This document shows positions 1 through 7,162 of a stretch of 19,664 nucleotides of DNA, one piece after another. Source of the DNA: an uncultured Clostridia bacterium (lineage in GTDB: Bacteria; Bacillota; Clostridia; Christensenellales; Borkfalkiaceae); the NCBI GenBank assembly GCA_947587775.1, contig CANPYD010000007.1, forward strand, positions 1-19,664. Reading direction: 5' to 3'. The notes beneath the pieces were generated by a model. It saw nothing but the letters and a program-made list of their open reading frames with translations. It was not told the DNA's origin and did not search any database. Both the position numbers and the translations under genes were made by a program. Numbering within the stretch: position 1 is the stretch's first letter; the number at the start of each line of letters is the position of its first letter.

Positions 1-80
1 GCGCCAGCTCCCCTGAGAGGGGAGCCGAGAACCCTTCAGTCGCGCAAGGGCAGCGCGCCAGCTCCCCTGAGAGGGGAGCC
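1..80 (-). repeat. Tandem copies of a dispersed hairpin repeat
   Basis: Two copies of a 26-base unit, at 1-26 and 55-80, each contain a perfect hairpin with arms GCTCCCC and GGGGAGC. The bases between them (about 33-54) form a second stem with arms GTCGCGC and GCGCGCC around AAGGGCA. Read on the minus strand, the order is stem-loop, GGCGCGC arm, GCGCGAC arm, then CTGAAGGG. The same arrangement with changed bases occurs at 14161-14251. No gene is seen here. The left edge is cut by the window, so the full extent is unknown. Confidence 0.85.
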
Positions 81-182
81 AAGGGGAGTGGACTCCGTTC
101 TTCGGGACTTCGTATAACTTACTGTCTCAGGATGACGCCGCATTGCCCCCCACCACCGCCTGCGGCGGAGCCTCCCCCCGGA

Positions 183-217
183 GGGGTAGGCCTTTCACGC
201 GGGGCGAGCAAAGAAAT
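183..217 (+). repeat. Second dispersed repeat, next to the dnaA 3' end
   Basis: The 11-mer GGGGTAGGCCT (183-193) and the 19-mer GCGGGGCGAGCAAAGAAAT (199-217) recur exactly in inverted orientation at 19589-19599 and 19558-19576, just after obg. Read from the stop codon of each gene, the two copies have the same orientation. The rest of 81-182 holds GC-rich hairpins such as CCTCC/GGAGG and CCGCC/GGCGG, but no gene and no clear U-tract terminator. Confidence 0.8.
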
Positions 218-229
218 TTGCGAAATGGT

Positions 230-1567
230 TTACTGTTTCAGTACCGCGCTTTTGATATCGTTTACGTCCTTTACCATGGCGTCGCTCACCTTCATGAGGC
301 TCGCCACCTTGTCGCGGGAGTAGATGACCGTCGCATGATCCCTTCCGCCCATCTCTTTGCCGACGGAGACAAGGGGCAGGGCGAGCATATCGCACATCAG
401 ATAGGTGCAGATCTGCCTTGCGCGCACGAGTTCCGCCCGTTTGCTCTTGCCGAGGAGCTCCTGTTTCGTGATCGAAAAATGCGTGCAGGTCGCCCTTATG
501 ATCGTTTCGGACGTGACGACGGCGTTTTCGTCAACGTTGATCGCCTCTTGCAGGGCGATCCCCGCAAGTTTTAAGGTGATGGGCTCCTCGTGGAGCTTGC
601 TTGCAAAGATGACGGTGTTGAGCTTTCCCTCGAGCGTACGGACGTTGTTATCCGAATTTTTTGCGAGGAAGGCGAGCACGTCGTCGGGTACGACATACCT
701 CTTCTCGAGCGCTTTCCGCTTTAAGATGGCGATTTTCGTCTCGAGATCGGGCGGCTGGATATCCGCGATAAGCCCACCTTCGAAGCGGGTGCGGAGCCGC
801 TCCTCGAGCGTCGTAAGCTCCTTTGCGGGACAATCCGAGGAGATGATGATCTGCTTATTCTGTGAGGAAAGTTCGTTGAAAGTATGGAAGAAGGCCTCCT
901 GCACGCCGTATTTGCCCGCCCAGAACTGGATATCGTCGATGAGAAGGACGTCCACGTTGCGGTAGCGGTTGCGGAAGCGGAACTCCCTGCCCTCTCCCTT
1001 GCGGGCGAGACTGTCGACAAATTCATTGAGAAACTTCTCGCTCGTCGTGTAGAGCACTTTCAAGGAAGGCTTCTTTTCGCGGATCTCATTCGCGATCGCC
1101 TGCATGAGGTGCGTCTTGCCGAGCCCCGTCCCGCCGTAAATATAGAGGGGATTGTATTCCCCGCCGGGGTTGTTTGCGACGGACTTTGCCGCTGCATAGA
1201 CGAATTTGTTGGAACTTCCCACGACGAAAGAGTCGAACGTGTAGCGCGGATCGAGCGCGACGGCGCTTCCCGCGTCGGTGTCGGGAAGTTTGTCGATGGA
1301 GTATTCCTCGCTCCCGTCCACGATGAGGGCGACGTCCGTAAGCCCGACGTCCGCCGAGGCGATCGCCTCACGGAGCTGGGTGAGGTGGTGGCGGGAGACA
1401 GTCGCCGCGACGAGCTCGTCCTCCGCCCGCAGCACGAGGGTACCGCCCATGACGTCCACGGGTTCCAGCCCGCGGATGAACCGTTCATAGGAGAGCGGGT
1501 TGATGAGCCGCTCCGCACGCTCACGGATCTTGTCCCAAAGGAAATCGAACTGTGTTTTTTCTGACAT
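230..1567 (-). CDS. dnaA: Chromosomal replication initiator protein DnaA
   Basis: This encodes the AAA+ ATPase that binds DnaA boxes at oriC, opens the origin and helps load the helicase. The predicted protein has 445 residues, normal for the family. It shows the N-terminal helicase-interaction region (1 to about 85), a short linker, Walker A GGTGLGKT at 145-152, Walker B around LLIDD (208-212), the ERLRTRF arginine-finger region near 256-262, and the C-terminal DNA-binding signature GGRDHATVIYS (407-417). The start at 1567 is chosen because GAGG lies 5-8 bases upstream and the MSEKTQFDFLW start fits DnaA. An in-frame extension to 1861 would cross the promoter region and into recF. The gene diverges from recF, and dnaN does not follow it, unlike the common dnaA-dnaN-recF order. 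Confidence 0.98.
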   Translation of the reverse strand: MSEKTQFDFLWDKIRERAERLINPLSYERFIRGLEPVDVMGGTLVLRAEDELVAATVSRHHLTQLREAIASADVGLTDVALIVDGSEEYSIDKLPDTDAGSAVALDPRYTFDSFVVGSSNKFVYAAAKSVANNPGGEYNPLYIYGGTGLGKTHLMQAIANEIREKKPSLKVLYTTSEKFLNEFVDSLARKGEGREFRFRNRYRNVDVLLIDDIQFWAGKYGVQEAFFHTFNELSSQNKQIIISSDCPAKELTTLEERLRTRFEGGLIADIQPPDLETKIAILKRKALEKRYVVPDDVLAFLAKNSDNNVRTLEGKLNTVIFASKLHEEPITLKLAGIALQEAINVDENAVVTSETIIRATCTHFSITKQELLGKSKRAELVRARQICTYLMCDMLALPLVSVGKEMGGRDHATVIYSRDKVASLMKVSDAMVKDVNDIKSAVLKQ

Positions 1568-1585
1568 TTTATCCTCACAAACGCT

Positions 1586-1613
1586 TTGTGTTTTTTTCGG
1601 AATTTGGTATAAT
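1586..1613 (+). promoter_or_regulatory. Promoter for recF operon
   Basis: TTGTGT (1586-1591), a 16-base spacer and TATAAT (1608-1613) preceded by TGG, which gives an extended -10 element. Transcription should begin near 1620, leaving a leader of about 74 bases before recF. Confidence 0.65.
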
Positions 1614-1642
1614 ATTCGGGAAGGGGCGACTCCCTCGCATCC

Positions 1643-1671
1643 ATTATAATACAAAATTGCCCGAAAAGAAA
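1643..1671 (-). promoter_or_regulatory. Possible dnaA promoter
   Basis: On the minus strand TATAAT (1648-1643) lies about 75 bases before the dnaA start. The -35 position 17 bases upstream reads TTTCTT, a poor match. The -10 sequence ATTATAAT is nearly palindromic, so it could also serve the plus strand (1645-1650). The call rests mainly on the perfect -10 in a short divergent intergenic region. Confidence 0.5.
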
Positions 1672-1693
1672 GTGTTTTTGCGGTGAAATCGTC

Positions 1694-2773
1694 ATGCTCA
1701 TCGAAAATTTGACTCTCCACAATTTCAGAAATTACGTGGACGAGACCTTCGCGCTTCGCGACGGGCTCAATGTCCTCACGGGCAAGAATGCACAGGGCAA
1801 GACAAACTGCGCCGAGGCGGTCTATTACCTCTGCACGGGATCCTCTCTCCGCATCCGCCACGACAGGCAGCTCATCCGCTACGGGCAGGAGTTTGCCCGC
1901 ATCCGCGCGACGCTCAAAAGCCGCTACGGGCGGGTGGAGCTTCAGGCGGATATCTACGAGAATCGGCGCGAGCTCTTTGTCAACGGCAACAAGGTCGCAA
2001 AATCGGTGGATTTCCTCGGGAATATGAACGCCGTCTTTTTCTCTCCGGGAGAACTTCGCCTCGTGCAGGACGGCCCCGACGAGAGGAGAAGGTTTCTGAA
2101 CCTCTCCATTTCCCAGACTTCGCGGGAGTATTGCACGGCGCTACTCAGATACCAAAAGATCCTCGAACAGCGGAACAATCTCTTAAAAGAGCACGATTTC
2201 GGACTCATCGCGGACACATTGCCCGTCTGGGACGAACAGCTCGCCCTCTATGCGGCGAGGATCGTCGCACGGCGGCGGGATTTCATGAAGAAACTCGCCC
2301 CCCTCGCCGCGGAAGCGCACAGCTATCTTACGGAAGGGGCGGAATCGCTCTCCTTCGGCGTGGACGGGGGAGAGGAGAGCGAGGAAGAGATCCGCGTCAG
2401 GCTCCTGCATGAATTTGCAAGCGCGCGGGAGCGGGACATGCGGCTCGGGTTTACGTCCGTAGGGCCTCACCGCGACGACATCAAGATCATGATCGACGGG
2501 CGGGACGCGCGCGGCTTTTGCTCGCAGGGGCAGGCGCGGACGGCGGCGCTCTCCATGAAACTCGCGGAGCTCGGGATCTTCCGTTCCATCACGGGCGAGC
2601 CGCCCATCCTCATCCTCGACGACGTGATGAGTGAGCTGGATCTCCCGCGCAGAAAAAAACTTCTGAGCCGCGTGGACGGCGTGCAGTGCATTCTCACATG
2701 CACCCATGCCGAGCGCGTCTTATATGGTACGGAATGCAATAAAATCAGAATACAGGACGGGAAAATCGTATGA
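1694..2773 (+). CDS. recF: DNA replication and repair protein RecF
   Basis: RecF is an SMC-like ATPase that works with RecO and RecR to load RecA at single-stranded gaps. The 359-residue product is of standard length. Walker A is GKNAQGKT (30-37). The ABC-type signature region SQGQARTAALSMKLAE and Walker B PPILILDDVMSELD lie in the C-terminal third, in the usual order. The central part includes FFSPGELRLVQDGPDERRRF, typical of RecF. GGTGA lies about 8 bases before the ATG. The stop overlaps the next start as ATGA, so recF and the PHP gene are probably translated together. It is divergent from dnaA and not linked to dnaN here. Confidence 0.97.
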   Translation: MLIENLTLHNFRNYVDETFALRDGLNVLTGKNAQGKTNCAEAVYYLCTGSSLRIRHDRQLIRYGQEFARIRATLKSRYGRVELQADIYENRRELFVNGNKVAKSVDFLGNMNAVFFSPGELRLVQDGPDERRRFLNLSISQTSREYCTALLRYQKILEQRNNLLKEHDFGLIADTLPVWDEQLALYAARIVARRRDFMKKLAPLAAEAHSYLTEGAESLSFGVDGGEESEEEIRVRLLHEFASARERDMRLGFTSVGPHRDDIKIMIDGRDARGFCSQGQARTAALSMKLAELGIFRSITGEPPILILDDVMSELDLPRRKKLLSRVDGVQCILTCTHAERVLYGTECNKIRIQDGKIV

Positions 2774-3672
2774 AAATCAGGGCAGATCTGCATACCCATT
2801 CTCATTTCTCGGACGGAATGTTTTCGCCCGCGGAGCTCATGTCCCGCGCCGCCGCTGCGGGGGTCGGGCTGTTTGCGCTCACCGATCACGACAACATGGC
2901 GGGCTGCAACGAAGGAGCTGCCGCCGCAAAAGCGCTCGGATTGAAATATGTGCGCGGGATGGAAGTCTCCTCCTATCTCGGCGCGGCGAAAGTGCACATT
3001 CTCGGCTACGGATGTGCGGAAAACGACGCATATGTGCGCTTTTTGAAGGAGCGGCAGGAGGGCGCCCGCATGCGCGCGGAGGATATCCTCGCAAAGGCGA
3101 ACGAGGCGCTCTCGCTCGATGTGAGCATGGAGGAAGTCGATACCTTCCGTGTCTCGAAGGAGACTCCCATCCACACCATGCACATCGTACGGGCGTTTGC
3201 GGCGCGCCTGCATGCGGATTTGGACGAACTCTACCGCAAGGTTTTTGCGCCCGGCGGAAGGGCGTTCTCGGACATGGGCCGCCCATTGCCCGTCGACGCA
3301 GTGCATATCATTCATGAGATGGGCGGGATCGCCGTCCTCGCTCACCCCGCGCAGATCCTCATTCTGCCCGAGGACGTCTCCAAGCGCTTTTCGTCGTTTT
3401 CCGCGGAGGAAAAGGAAGAAACGAAGCGTACCTATGTGGGTGCGCGGGAATCGTTCATGGAAATGCTTACCGAGGAGGGGCTGGATGGGATAGAATGCTA
3501 TCACTCGACGCATACTGGGGAAGAGACGGAGCGCTTTCTGCGTTTTGCCCGCGAGAGGGATCTCCTTGTGACGGGCGGCTCCGATTTCCACGACGACGGA
3601 AGCGGAAGAAAGGTCGGCGATCCTCCCTTTTATGCGGAGGAAAGACTGCTTGCGGCGTTCCGCCTCCTGTAA
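2770..3672 (+). CDS. PHP-domain metal-dependent phosphoesterase
   Basis: A 300-residue PHP-superfamily protein, most like the YciV/RNase AM type that hydrolyses 3',5'-nucleoside bisphosphates or short RNA ends. The metal-binding motifs are visible: DLHTHSHFSDG (His8, His10, Asp15), TDHDN (His40, Asp41), GMEVS (Glu65), a later LAHPAQ and a terminal GGSDFHDD. An insertion between the LAHP and ECYH motifs contains a charged stretch (SAEEKEETKR). It overlaps recF by four bases (ATGA), and its stop codon overlaps the ribosome-binding site of the vanW-family gene, so the three are very likely one operon. Family assignment is secure; the exact substrate is inferred. Confidence 0.9.
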   Translation: MKIRADLHTHSHFSDGMFSPAELMSRAAAAGVGLFALTDHDNMAGCNEGAAAAKALGLKYVRGMEVSSYLGAAKVHILGYGCAENDAYVRFLKERQEGARMRAEDILAKANEALSLDVSMEEVDTFRVSKETPIHTMHIVRAFAARLHADLDELYRKVFAPGGRAFSDMGRPLPVDAVHIIHEMGGIAVLAHPAQILILPEDVSKRFSSFSAEEKEETKRTYVGARESFMEMLTEEGLDGIECYHSTHTGEETERFLRFARERDLLVTGGSDFHDDGSGRKVGDPPFYAEERLLAAFRLL

Positions 3673-3679
3673 GGAGACG

Positions 3680-5035
3680 ATGAAACAATTATTACGGCTT
3701 GAGATCGCGCTCCTCCTTGCGGGGTGCGCTTTTTTGATGGGCGGCTGGACGTTCGGCAAAGTCAGAAAGGGGGTCGTTGCGGACGGGATCGCCGTCGGCG
3801 GGCTCTCCTATGCCGAGGCGGCGGAGACGGTGCGGAGGAGCTACCGCGATGAGCCCTTTCTCGTCCATACGCCCGAGGGCGACGAATTGTTCGAAACGGA
3901 GTATACGGACGACCTCGACGACCTTCTTCGCGCCGCCAAAAAGGGCGAGGAAGTCCATGCCACGCGCAAAAGGATCTGGGTGAATGCGGAAGAGGAGCTC
4001 TCTTCCCTCTGTGCCCGTCACAGCTTTGCGGCGGCGGACGCTACGCTTTCCTTTTCCGCGCGCGGATTTTCGTATACAAAGGAAAAAGCGGGGCGGGCGT
4101 GCGATTTGTCCGCGCTCCTTTGCGATGTGTTTGACGCCATGGAGCGGGGAGAGAGTGAAGCGTCGCTCACCGTTTTGCCCGTGCAGGCAGATGTGACGGA
4201 AGAAGATTTACGCGGGCGCACCCGTCCGCTCGCTTCCTATACGACCTATTTCGACCCCTCAAACAGCGCGCGGGCGCACAACATTGCCCTCGCCGCAAGC
4301 CGTATCACGGGGACGGTGATAGGCCCCGGAGAGGAATTTTCCTTCAACGCCGCCGTGGGGAAGCGCACGCGTGAGAACGGCTTCGAAGAGGCGAACATCA
4401 TCTCGGGCGGGGAATTCGTGCCGGGTGTGGGGGGAGGCGTGTGTCAGGCCAGCACGACCCTCATGAATGCGGCGCTCTTGGCAGGGCTCAGAGTGACGGA
4501 GAGCCGCCCGCACTCCCTTACGGTGGGCTACGTCCCCCCTTCGCGGGACGCAATGGTTTCGGAGTATTCCGATCTGAAATTCGTCAATCCCTACCCCGAG
4601 CCCGTCTACTGTTTGGGGCTTGCGGGCGGGGGAAAGGTCCGCTTCACCTTTTACGGCCTGCCGGACGGATGCCGCTATGAAGTGGAGAGTAAGGTGCTTC
4701 TCACCGCTTCGCCGCCCCCCGAAAAGATCGTCGAGGGAGAGGAGGACAGAGTGCTCCGTGCGCCCAAGGCGGGCGTGGCGAGCGAGAGCTATCTCCTCGT
4801 CTACCGCGGAGGCGATCTTCTCCGCCGCACTCTTCTCCGCCGCGATACCTATGCCGTCGTGCAGGGGATCCGTCAGGTGAAGCCCTCCGCCGAGCCCGAA
4901 ACGCCCGAAACGCCGTCCGACGGCCCTTCTTCCGCCGACCCTTTGAAAACGCTTGACAGTCCCGCCGTTGCGGGATATAATGGGGACAAAATCGAATATT
5001 CTTTGGGGCGGAGTGAAAGTCTCCACCGGCAGTAA
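3680..5035 (+). CDS. VanW-family cell-envelope protein
   Basis: A 451-residue protein with one N-terminal hydrophobic segment (about residues 5-24; signal peptide or membrane anchor). Next comes a region like the putative peptidoglycan-binding domain 4 (VVADGIAVGGLSYAEAAETV near 32-51), then a full VanW domain (about 184-326) with SYTTYFDPSNSARAHN, GEEFSFNAAVGKRTRENGF and GVGGGVCQASTTL (249-261). VanW is named from a vancomycin-resistance cluster, but its biochemical role is unknown, so this is not evidence of resistance. The tail after about residue 380 is Pro/Ser/Glu-rich. The start at 3680 follows AAGGAG, with a short 3-base spacing. The last codons encode through a downstream promoter and the 5' part of the FMN aptamer, and the stop codon lies in the aptamer core. 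Confidence 0.9.
   Translation: MKQLLRLEIALLLAGCAFLMGGWTFGKVRKGVVADGIAVGGLSYAEAAETVRRSYRDEPFLVHTPEGDELFETEYTDDLDDLLRAAKKGEEVHATRKRIWVNAEEELSSLCARHSFAAADATLSFSARGFSYTKEKAGRACDLSALLCDVFDAMERGESEASLTVLPVQADVTEEDLRGRTRPLASYTTYFDPSNSARAHNIALAASRITGTVIGPGEEFSFNAAVGKRTRENGFEEANIISGGEFVPGVGGGVCQASTTLMNAALLAGLRVTESRPHSLTVGYVPPSRDAMVSEYSDLKFVNPYPEPVYCLGLAGGGKVRFTFYGLPDGCRYEVESKVLLTASPPPEKIVEGEEDRVLRAPKAGVASESYLLVYRGGDLLRRTLLRRDTYAVVQGIRQVKPSAEPETPETPSDGPSSADPLKTLDSPAVAGYNGDKIEYSLGRSESLHRQ
4953..4981 (+). promoter_or_regulatory. Consensus promoter for FMN riboswitch and ribU
   Basis: Perfect TTGACA (4953-4958), a 17-base spacer and TATAAT (4976-4981), inside the 3' end of the vanW-family gene. The spacer contains a perfect dyad TCCCGC-CGTT-GCGGGA (4960-4975). 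It could be an operator, or a weak hairpin in the vanW mRNA. Confidence 0.9.
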
Positions 5036-5109
5036 AGTCTGCGAATCCCTTTGGGACCGAACGGGTGAAATTCCCGTACCGACGGTATAGTCCGGATGAG
5101 AAAAGAAAT
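4998..5109 (+). promoter_or_regulatory. FMN riboswitch (RFN element)
   Basis: The conserved FMN aptamer blocks occur in order: GGGGCGGAGTGAAAGTCTCC, ACCGGCAGTAAAGTCTGCGA, GGGTGAAATTCCCGTACCGA, then GTATAGTCCGGATGAGA. The outer P1 helix pairs ATTCTTT near 4998 with AAAGAAAT near 5103-5109. The element binds flavin mononucleotide and here should repress ribU by transcription termination, since an intrinsic terminator follows within 10 bases. The first 38 bases also encode the C terminus of the VanW-family protein. Confidence 0.97.
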
Positions 5110-5118
5110 GCAATCTTG

Positions 5119-5144
5119 CGCCCCGCTTTTGCAGGGCGTTTTTT
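5119..5144 (+). terminator. Riboswitch expression-platform terminator
   Basis: CGCCCCGC (5119-5126), loop TTTT, then GCAGGGCG (5131-5138) with one C/A mismatch, followed by six Ts (5139-5144). It lies between the FMN aptamer and ribU, so it is the probable off-switch. Confidence 0.9.
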
Positions 5145-5184
5145 CAAAGAATATCCGAAAAATAAATTTTTCAGAGGTGTTCTT

Positions 5185-5868
5185 ATGAAGGAAAGCACGA
5201 AGCAGGTTTTATCGTATCATTTTTCGGCAACGCATATCGCGTACATGGCGCTCTTTACGGCGCTGGCGTTCGTCGTCACCTTTCTCGAGTTTCCCATTTT
5301 TCCCGCCACACCCTACTTGAAACTCGACTTTGCGAACGTCTTTTTCATGATCGAAGGCTTCCTCTTCGGCCCCGTCGAGGCGGTCGTCTCCATCGGGATC
5401 AAGGAGCTCTTATGTCTGATGAAATCCTCTTCGGGCGGCGTCGGGGAGCTCGCGAACTTCCTCATGTCCACGGCTTACGTCATCATTCCCGCGGTTTTGT
5501 ACCGTTTCAAAAAGGGGAGATGGTGGGTCGCCGTGACGCTTGTGATGGCGTGCGTTATGCAGGTTGCGGTGAGCCTGCCCGTCAACCGCTATATCAATTT
5601 TCCCTTCTTTATGCCAAGCGGTGCGGCGGAGCTGTTCCGGGAAGCGTGGCCGTTCGTCCTCGCATTCAATGCGGTAAAGAGCGTTATAATTTCTCTGATC
5701 GTGGCGATCATCTATAAACCGCTGTCCCGTCTCATCAAGGCGACGCGGAAAAAGCTCGAGGCGCACACCCGCCGCGTGAAAGCGGCGTCCAAGGCCGAAA
5801 AGACGGCATCGGAAGCCGAAAAAGCGCAAAAACAGATGGACGAAAATTCTTCAAACTTGACAACTTGA
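5185..5868 (+). CDS. ribU: Riboflavin ECF transporter substrate-binding subunit RibU
   Basis: A 227-residue membrane protein of the RibU family, the S component that captures riboflavin for an energy-coupling-factor transporter. The ATPases and EcfT are not in this window and are presumably shared from elsewhere. About six hydrophobic segments are visible in residues 16-178. The family signatures are PYLKLDFANV (43-52) and GELANFLMS (87-95), close to the usual KLDFA and G-W-ANF motifs. A lysine-, alanine- and glutamate-rich cytoplasmic tail (about 181-227) is longer than usual. The start at 5185 follows AGAGGTG. The FMN riboswitch upstream supports the substrate assignment strongly. The last codons contain the -35 box of the next promoter. 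Confidence 0.95.
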   Translation: MKESTKQVLSYHFSATHIAYMALFTALAFVVTFLEFPIFPATPYLKLDFANVFFMIEGFLFGPVEAVVSIGIKELLCLMKSSSGGVGELANFLMSTAYVIIPAVLYRFKKGRWWVAVTLVMACVMQVAVSLPVNRYINFPFFMPSGAAELFREAWPFVLAFNAVKSVIISLIVAIIYKPLSRLIKATRKKLEAHTRRVKAASKAEKTASEAEKAQKQMDENSSNLTT

Positions 5869-5885
5869 ACAGAATGCGGTACAAT
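5857..5885 (+). promoter_or_regulatory. Promoter for the 57-residue protein gene
   Basis: Perfect TTGACA (5857-5862), a 17-base spacer and TACAAT (5880-5885). It overlaps the ribU stop codon. The predicted start of transcription is near 5892, giving a leader of about 18 bases with AAGGATTGGAG before the ATG at 5910. Confidence 0.85.
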
Positions 5886-5909
5886 GACCTTAAAAAGGAT
5901 TGGAGAAAC

Positions 5910-6083
5910 ATGGATCTGACGAGTAACAGTGTATACAACGAAAGGCTGGCGGAAATCCGTCTTGTCCGCGATCTGGAAGAAGCAGAGAAAGAGCTGAAAA
6001 GCGGGAAAGGGCTTACATTCGAAGAATTTTCCGAAAAGATAAAGGCGCGCGGTTTTCTCCCCAAGGCGGAACCGACGACTTAA
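5910..6083 (+). CDS. Small charged protein of unknown function
   Basis: A 57-residue acidic/basic protein without a signal peptide or membrane segment. It is predicted to be mostly helical, with the segment RLVRDLEEAEKELKSGKG followed by LTFEEFSEKIKARGFL. The G-K-G-[LIV]-[TS]-x-E-E-F ending recalls the C-terminal tails of Phd or RelB antitoxins, but no DNA-binding domain or partner toxin is seen. The start at 5910 is preferred because GGAG lies just upstream; an ATG at 5865 in the same frame lies inside the promoter. Its own near-consensus promoter argues that it is a real gene. Confidence 0.65.
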   Translation: MDLTSNSVYNERLAEIRLVRDLEEAEKELKSGKGLTFEEFSEKIKARGFLPKAEPTT

Positions 6084-6118
6084 ACTATTTGAAATTCGAA
6101 TAAACTCCCCTGAAAATC

Positions 6119-6147
6119 TTGCAAACTTCGGCCGTATGCGGTATAAT
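6119..6147 (+). promoter_or_regulatory. Promoter for tsaE operon
   Basis: TTGCAA (6119-6124), a 17-base spacer and TATAAT (6142-6147). Only eight bases separate the -10 box from the tsaE ATG at 6156, so the message probably begins at or within a few bases of the start codon. The 70 bases between the small gene and tsaE hold nothing else. Confidence 0.9.
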
Positions 6148-6155
6148 ATCCGTAT

Positions 6156-6563
6156 ATGGCTGTTTTTGTTTCACATTCCGAAGAGGAGACCCTGCATTGG
6201 GCGGAGGCGTACGCAAACTCGCTCTCGGCGGGGGACACCGTGCTTCTCGAGGGCGAGATGGGCGCGGGAAAGACGGTGCTCGCCAAGGGCATTGCAAGGG
6301 GGTTGGGCGTGAGATCGGAAGTCACGAGCCCGACGTATGCCTATATCAACAGCTATGAAGAGGGCAGGCTTTTCCTCTATCACTTCGATTGCTACCGCAT
6401 TCCGTCCGAAGACTACGCGCGCGCCCTCGGGTTCGAAGAGTATTTCTCCGCGGGCGGCGTCTGCTTGGTGGAGTGGAGCGAAAACATTCCGTCCCTTTTG
6501 CCCGAGCAGGTGAAAAGAGTGAAGATCGTTAAAACAAACGCGGGCAGGGAGATCATATTTTGA
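6156..6563 (+). CDS. tsaE: tRNA t6A synthesis ATPase TsaE
   Basis: TsaE is the ATPase that supports the TsaB-TsaD complex making threonylcarbamoyl-adenosine at position 37 of ANN-decoding tRNAs. The 135-residue product has Walker A GEMGAGKT (33-40), the family motif TSPTYAYINSY, the YHFDCYRI block and a C-terminal LVEWSENI, all as in YjeE/TsaE proteins. There is no Shine-Dalgarno site before the ATG, and the promoter -10 box ends eight bases upstream. The stop overlaps the tsaB start (TTGA). It heads an operon running through the MurF-like gene and perhaps ddl. Confidence 0.96.
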   Translation: MAVFVSHSEEETLHWAEAYANSLSAGDTVLLEGEMGAGKTVLAKGIARGLGVRSEVTSPTYAYINSYEEGRLFLYHFDCYRIPSEDYARALGFEEYFSAGGVCLVEWSENIPSLLPEQVKRVKIVKTNAGREIIF

Positions 6564-7162
6564 AATTTCTTGCGATCGATACAAGTTCGAAACGGCTGAC
6601 CGTCGCCGCGCGCGGGGAGAAAACCGTCCTCCGCGACGCGCCCGATTGCGCCATGCAGCACTCCGTCCGTCTCATGGACGAGATCGACGCCGCGCTCACC
6701 GAGGCAGAACTTTCCCCTGCGGCGTGCGATTTTTTTGCATGCGTCGTGGGCCCCGGCTCCTTTACGGGGATCCGCATCGGCATTGCGACGGTGAAAGGGC
6801 TGTGCACCGCGCTCGGGAAGCCCGCGCTTGCCGTCACTTCCTTCGACTGCCTCGCATATGCTGAGAAGAGCGGGAAAAAGCTCGCGCTGGTGGACGCGGG
6901 GCACGGCTGTTTTTACGGCTGCGGCTACGACGGCGTGGAAATTTCCTTTCCCGCCAGATACATGTCCCGCGAGGAAGCGGAAGCATTGATCGCGGCGGGC
7001 TACGCGCCCGTCTCGGCGGAGGAGCTTCCTCTTCCGGGCAAACTTCTTCCCGCGGGAGAGGGACTCCTTGCGGCGGCGGAGGCGCTTTCGGAACGCGCCG
7101 CGCCCTGCGCACGGCTGGAAGCGGTATATTTGAGGAAATCTTCGGCGGAGGAAGGACGATGA
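6560..7162 (+). CDS. tsaB: tRNA t6A synthesis protein TsaB
   Basis: TsaB is the non-catalytic ASKHA-fold partner of TsaD in t6A synthesis. The 200-residue product begins MKFLAIDTSS, as is typical. It carries the GPGSFTGIRIG signature at 64-74 and a short C-terminal region, as in Gram-positive TsaB. Translation starts at TTG (6560-6562), overlapping the tsaE stop, with AGGGAG eight bases upstream. The gene ends in an ATGA overlap with rimI. TsaD, the catalytic partner, is not in the window. Confidence 0.95.
   Translation: MKFLAIDTSSKRLTVAARGEKTVLRDAPDCAMQHSVRLMDEIDAALTEAELSPAACDFFACVVGPGSFTGIRIGIATVKGLCTALGKPALAVTSFDCLAYAEKSGKKLALVDAGHGCFYGCGYDGVEISFPARYMSREEAEALIAAGYAPVSAEELPLPGKLLPAGEGLLAAAEALSERAAPCARLEAVYLRKSSAEEGR

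Noticed and set aside
1..80. Possible CRISPR array
   Set aside because: There are only two repeat copies, each self-complementary, and the segment between them is itself part of the repeat family. No cas genes are present.
1569..1577. TTATCCTCA, one base from a DnaA box, beside dnaA
   Set aside because: It overlaps the dnaA ribosome-binding site, stands alone and can be explained as that site. No second box is visible in the intergenic region, so I do not call an origin.
1568..1861. N-terminal extension of dnaA by 98 codons
   Set aside because: It would run through the divergent promoters and into recF. The DnaA family start and a ribosome-binding site are at 1567.
3680..5035. VanW as a sign of vancomycin resistance
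   Set aside because: VanW-domain proteins are widespread in Bacillota without resistance. No vanHAX-type cluster is here, and ddl looks ordinary.
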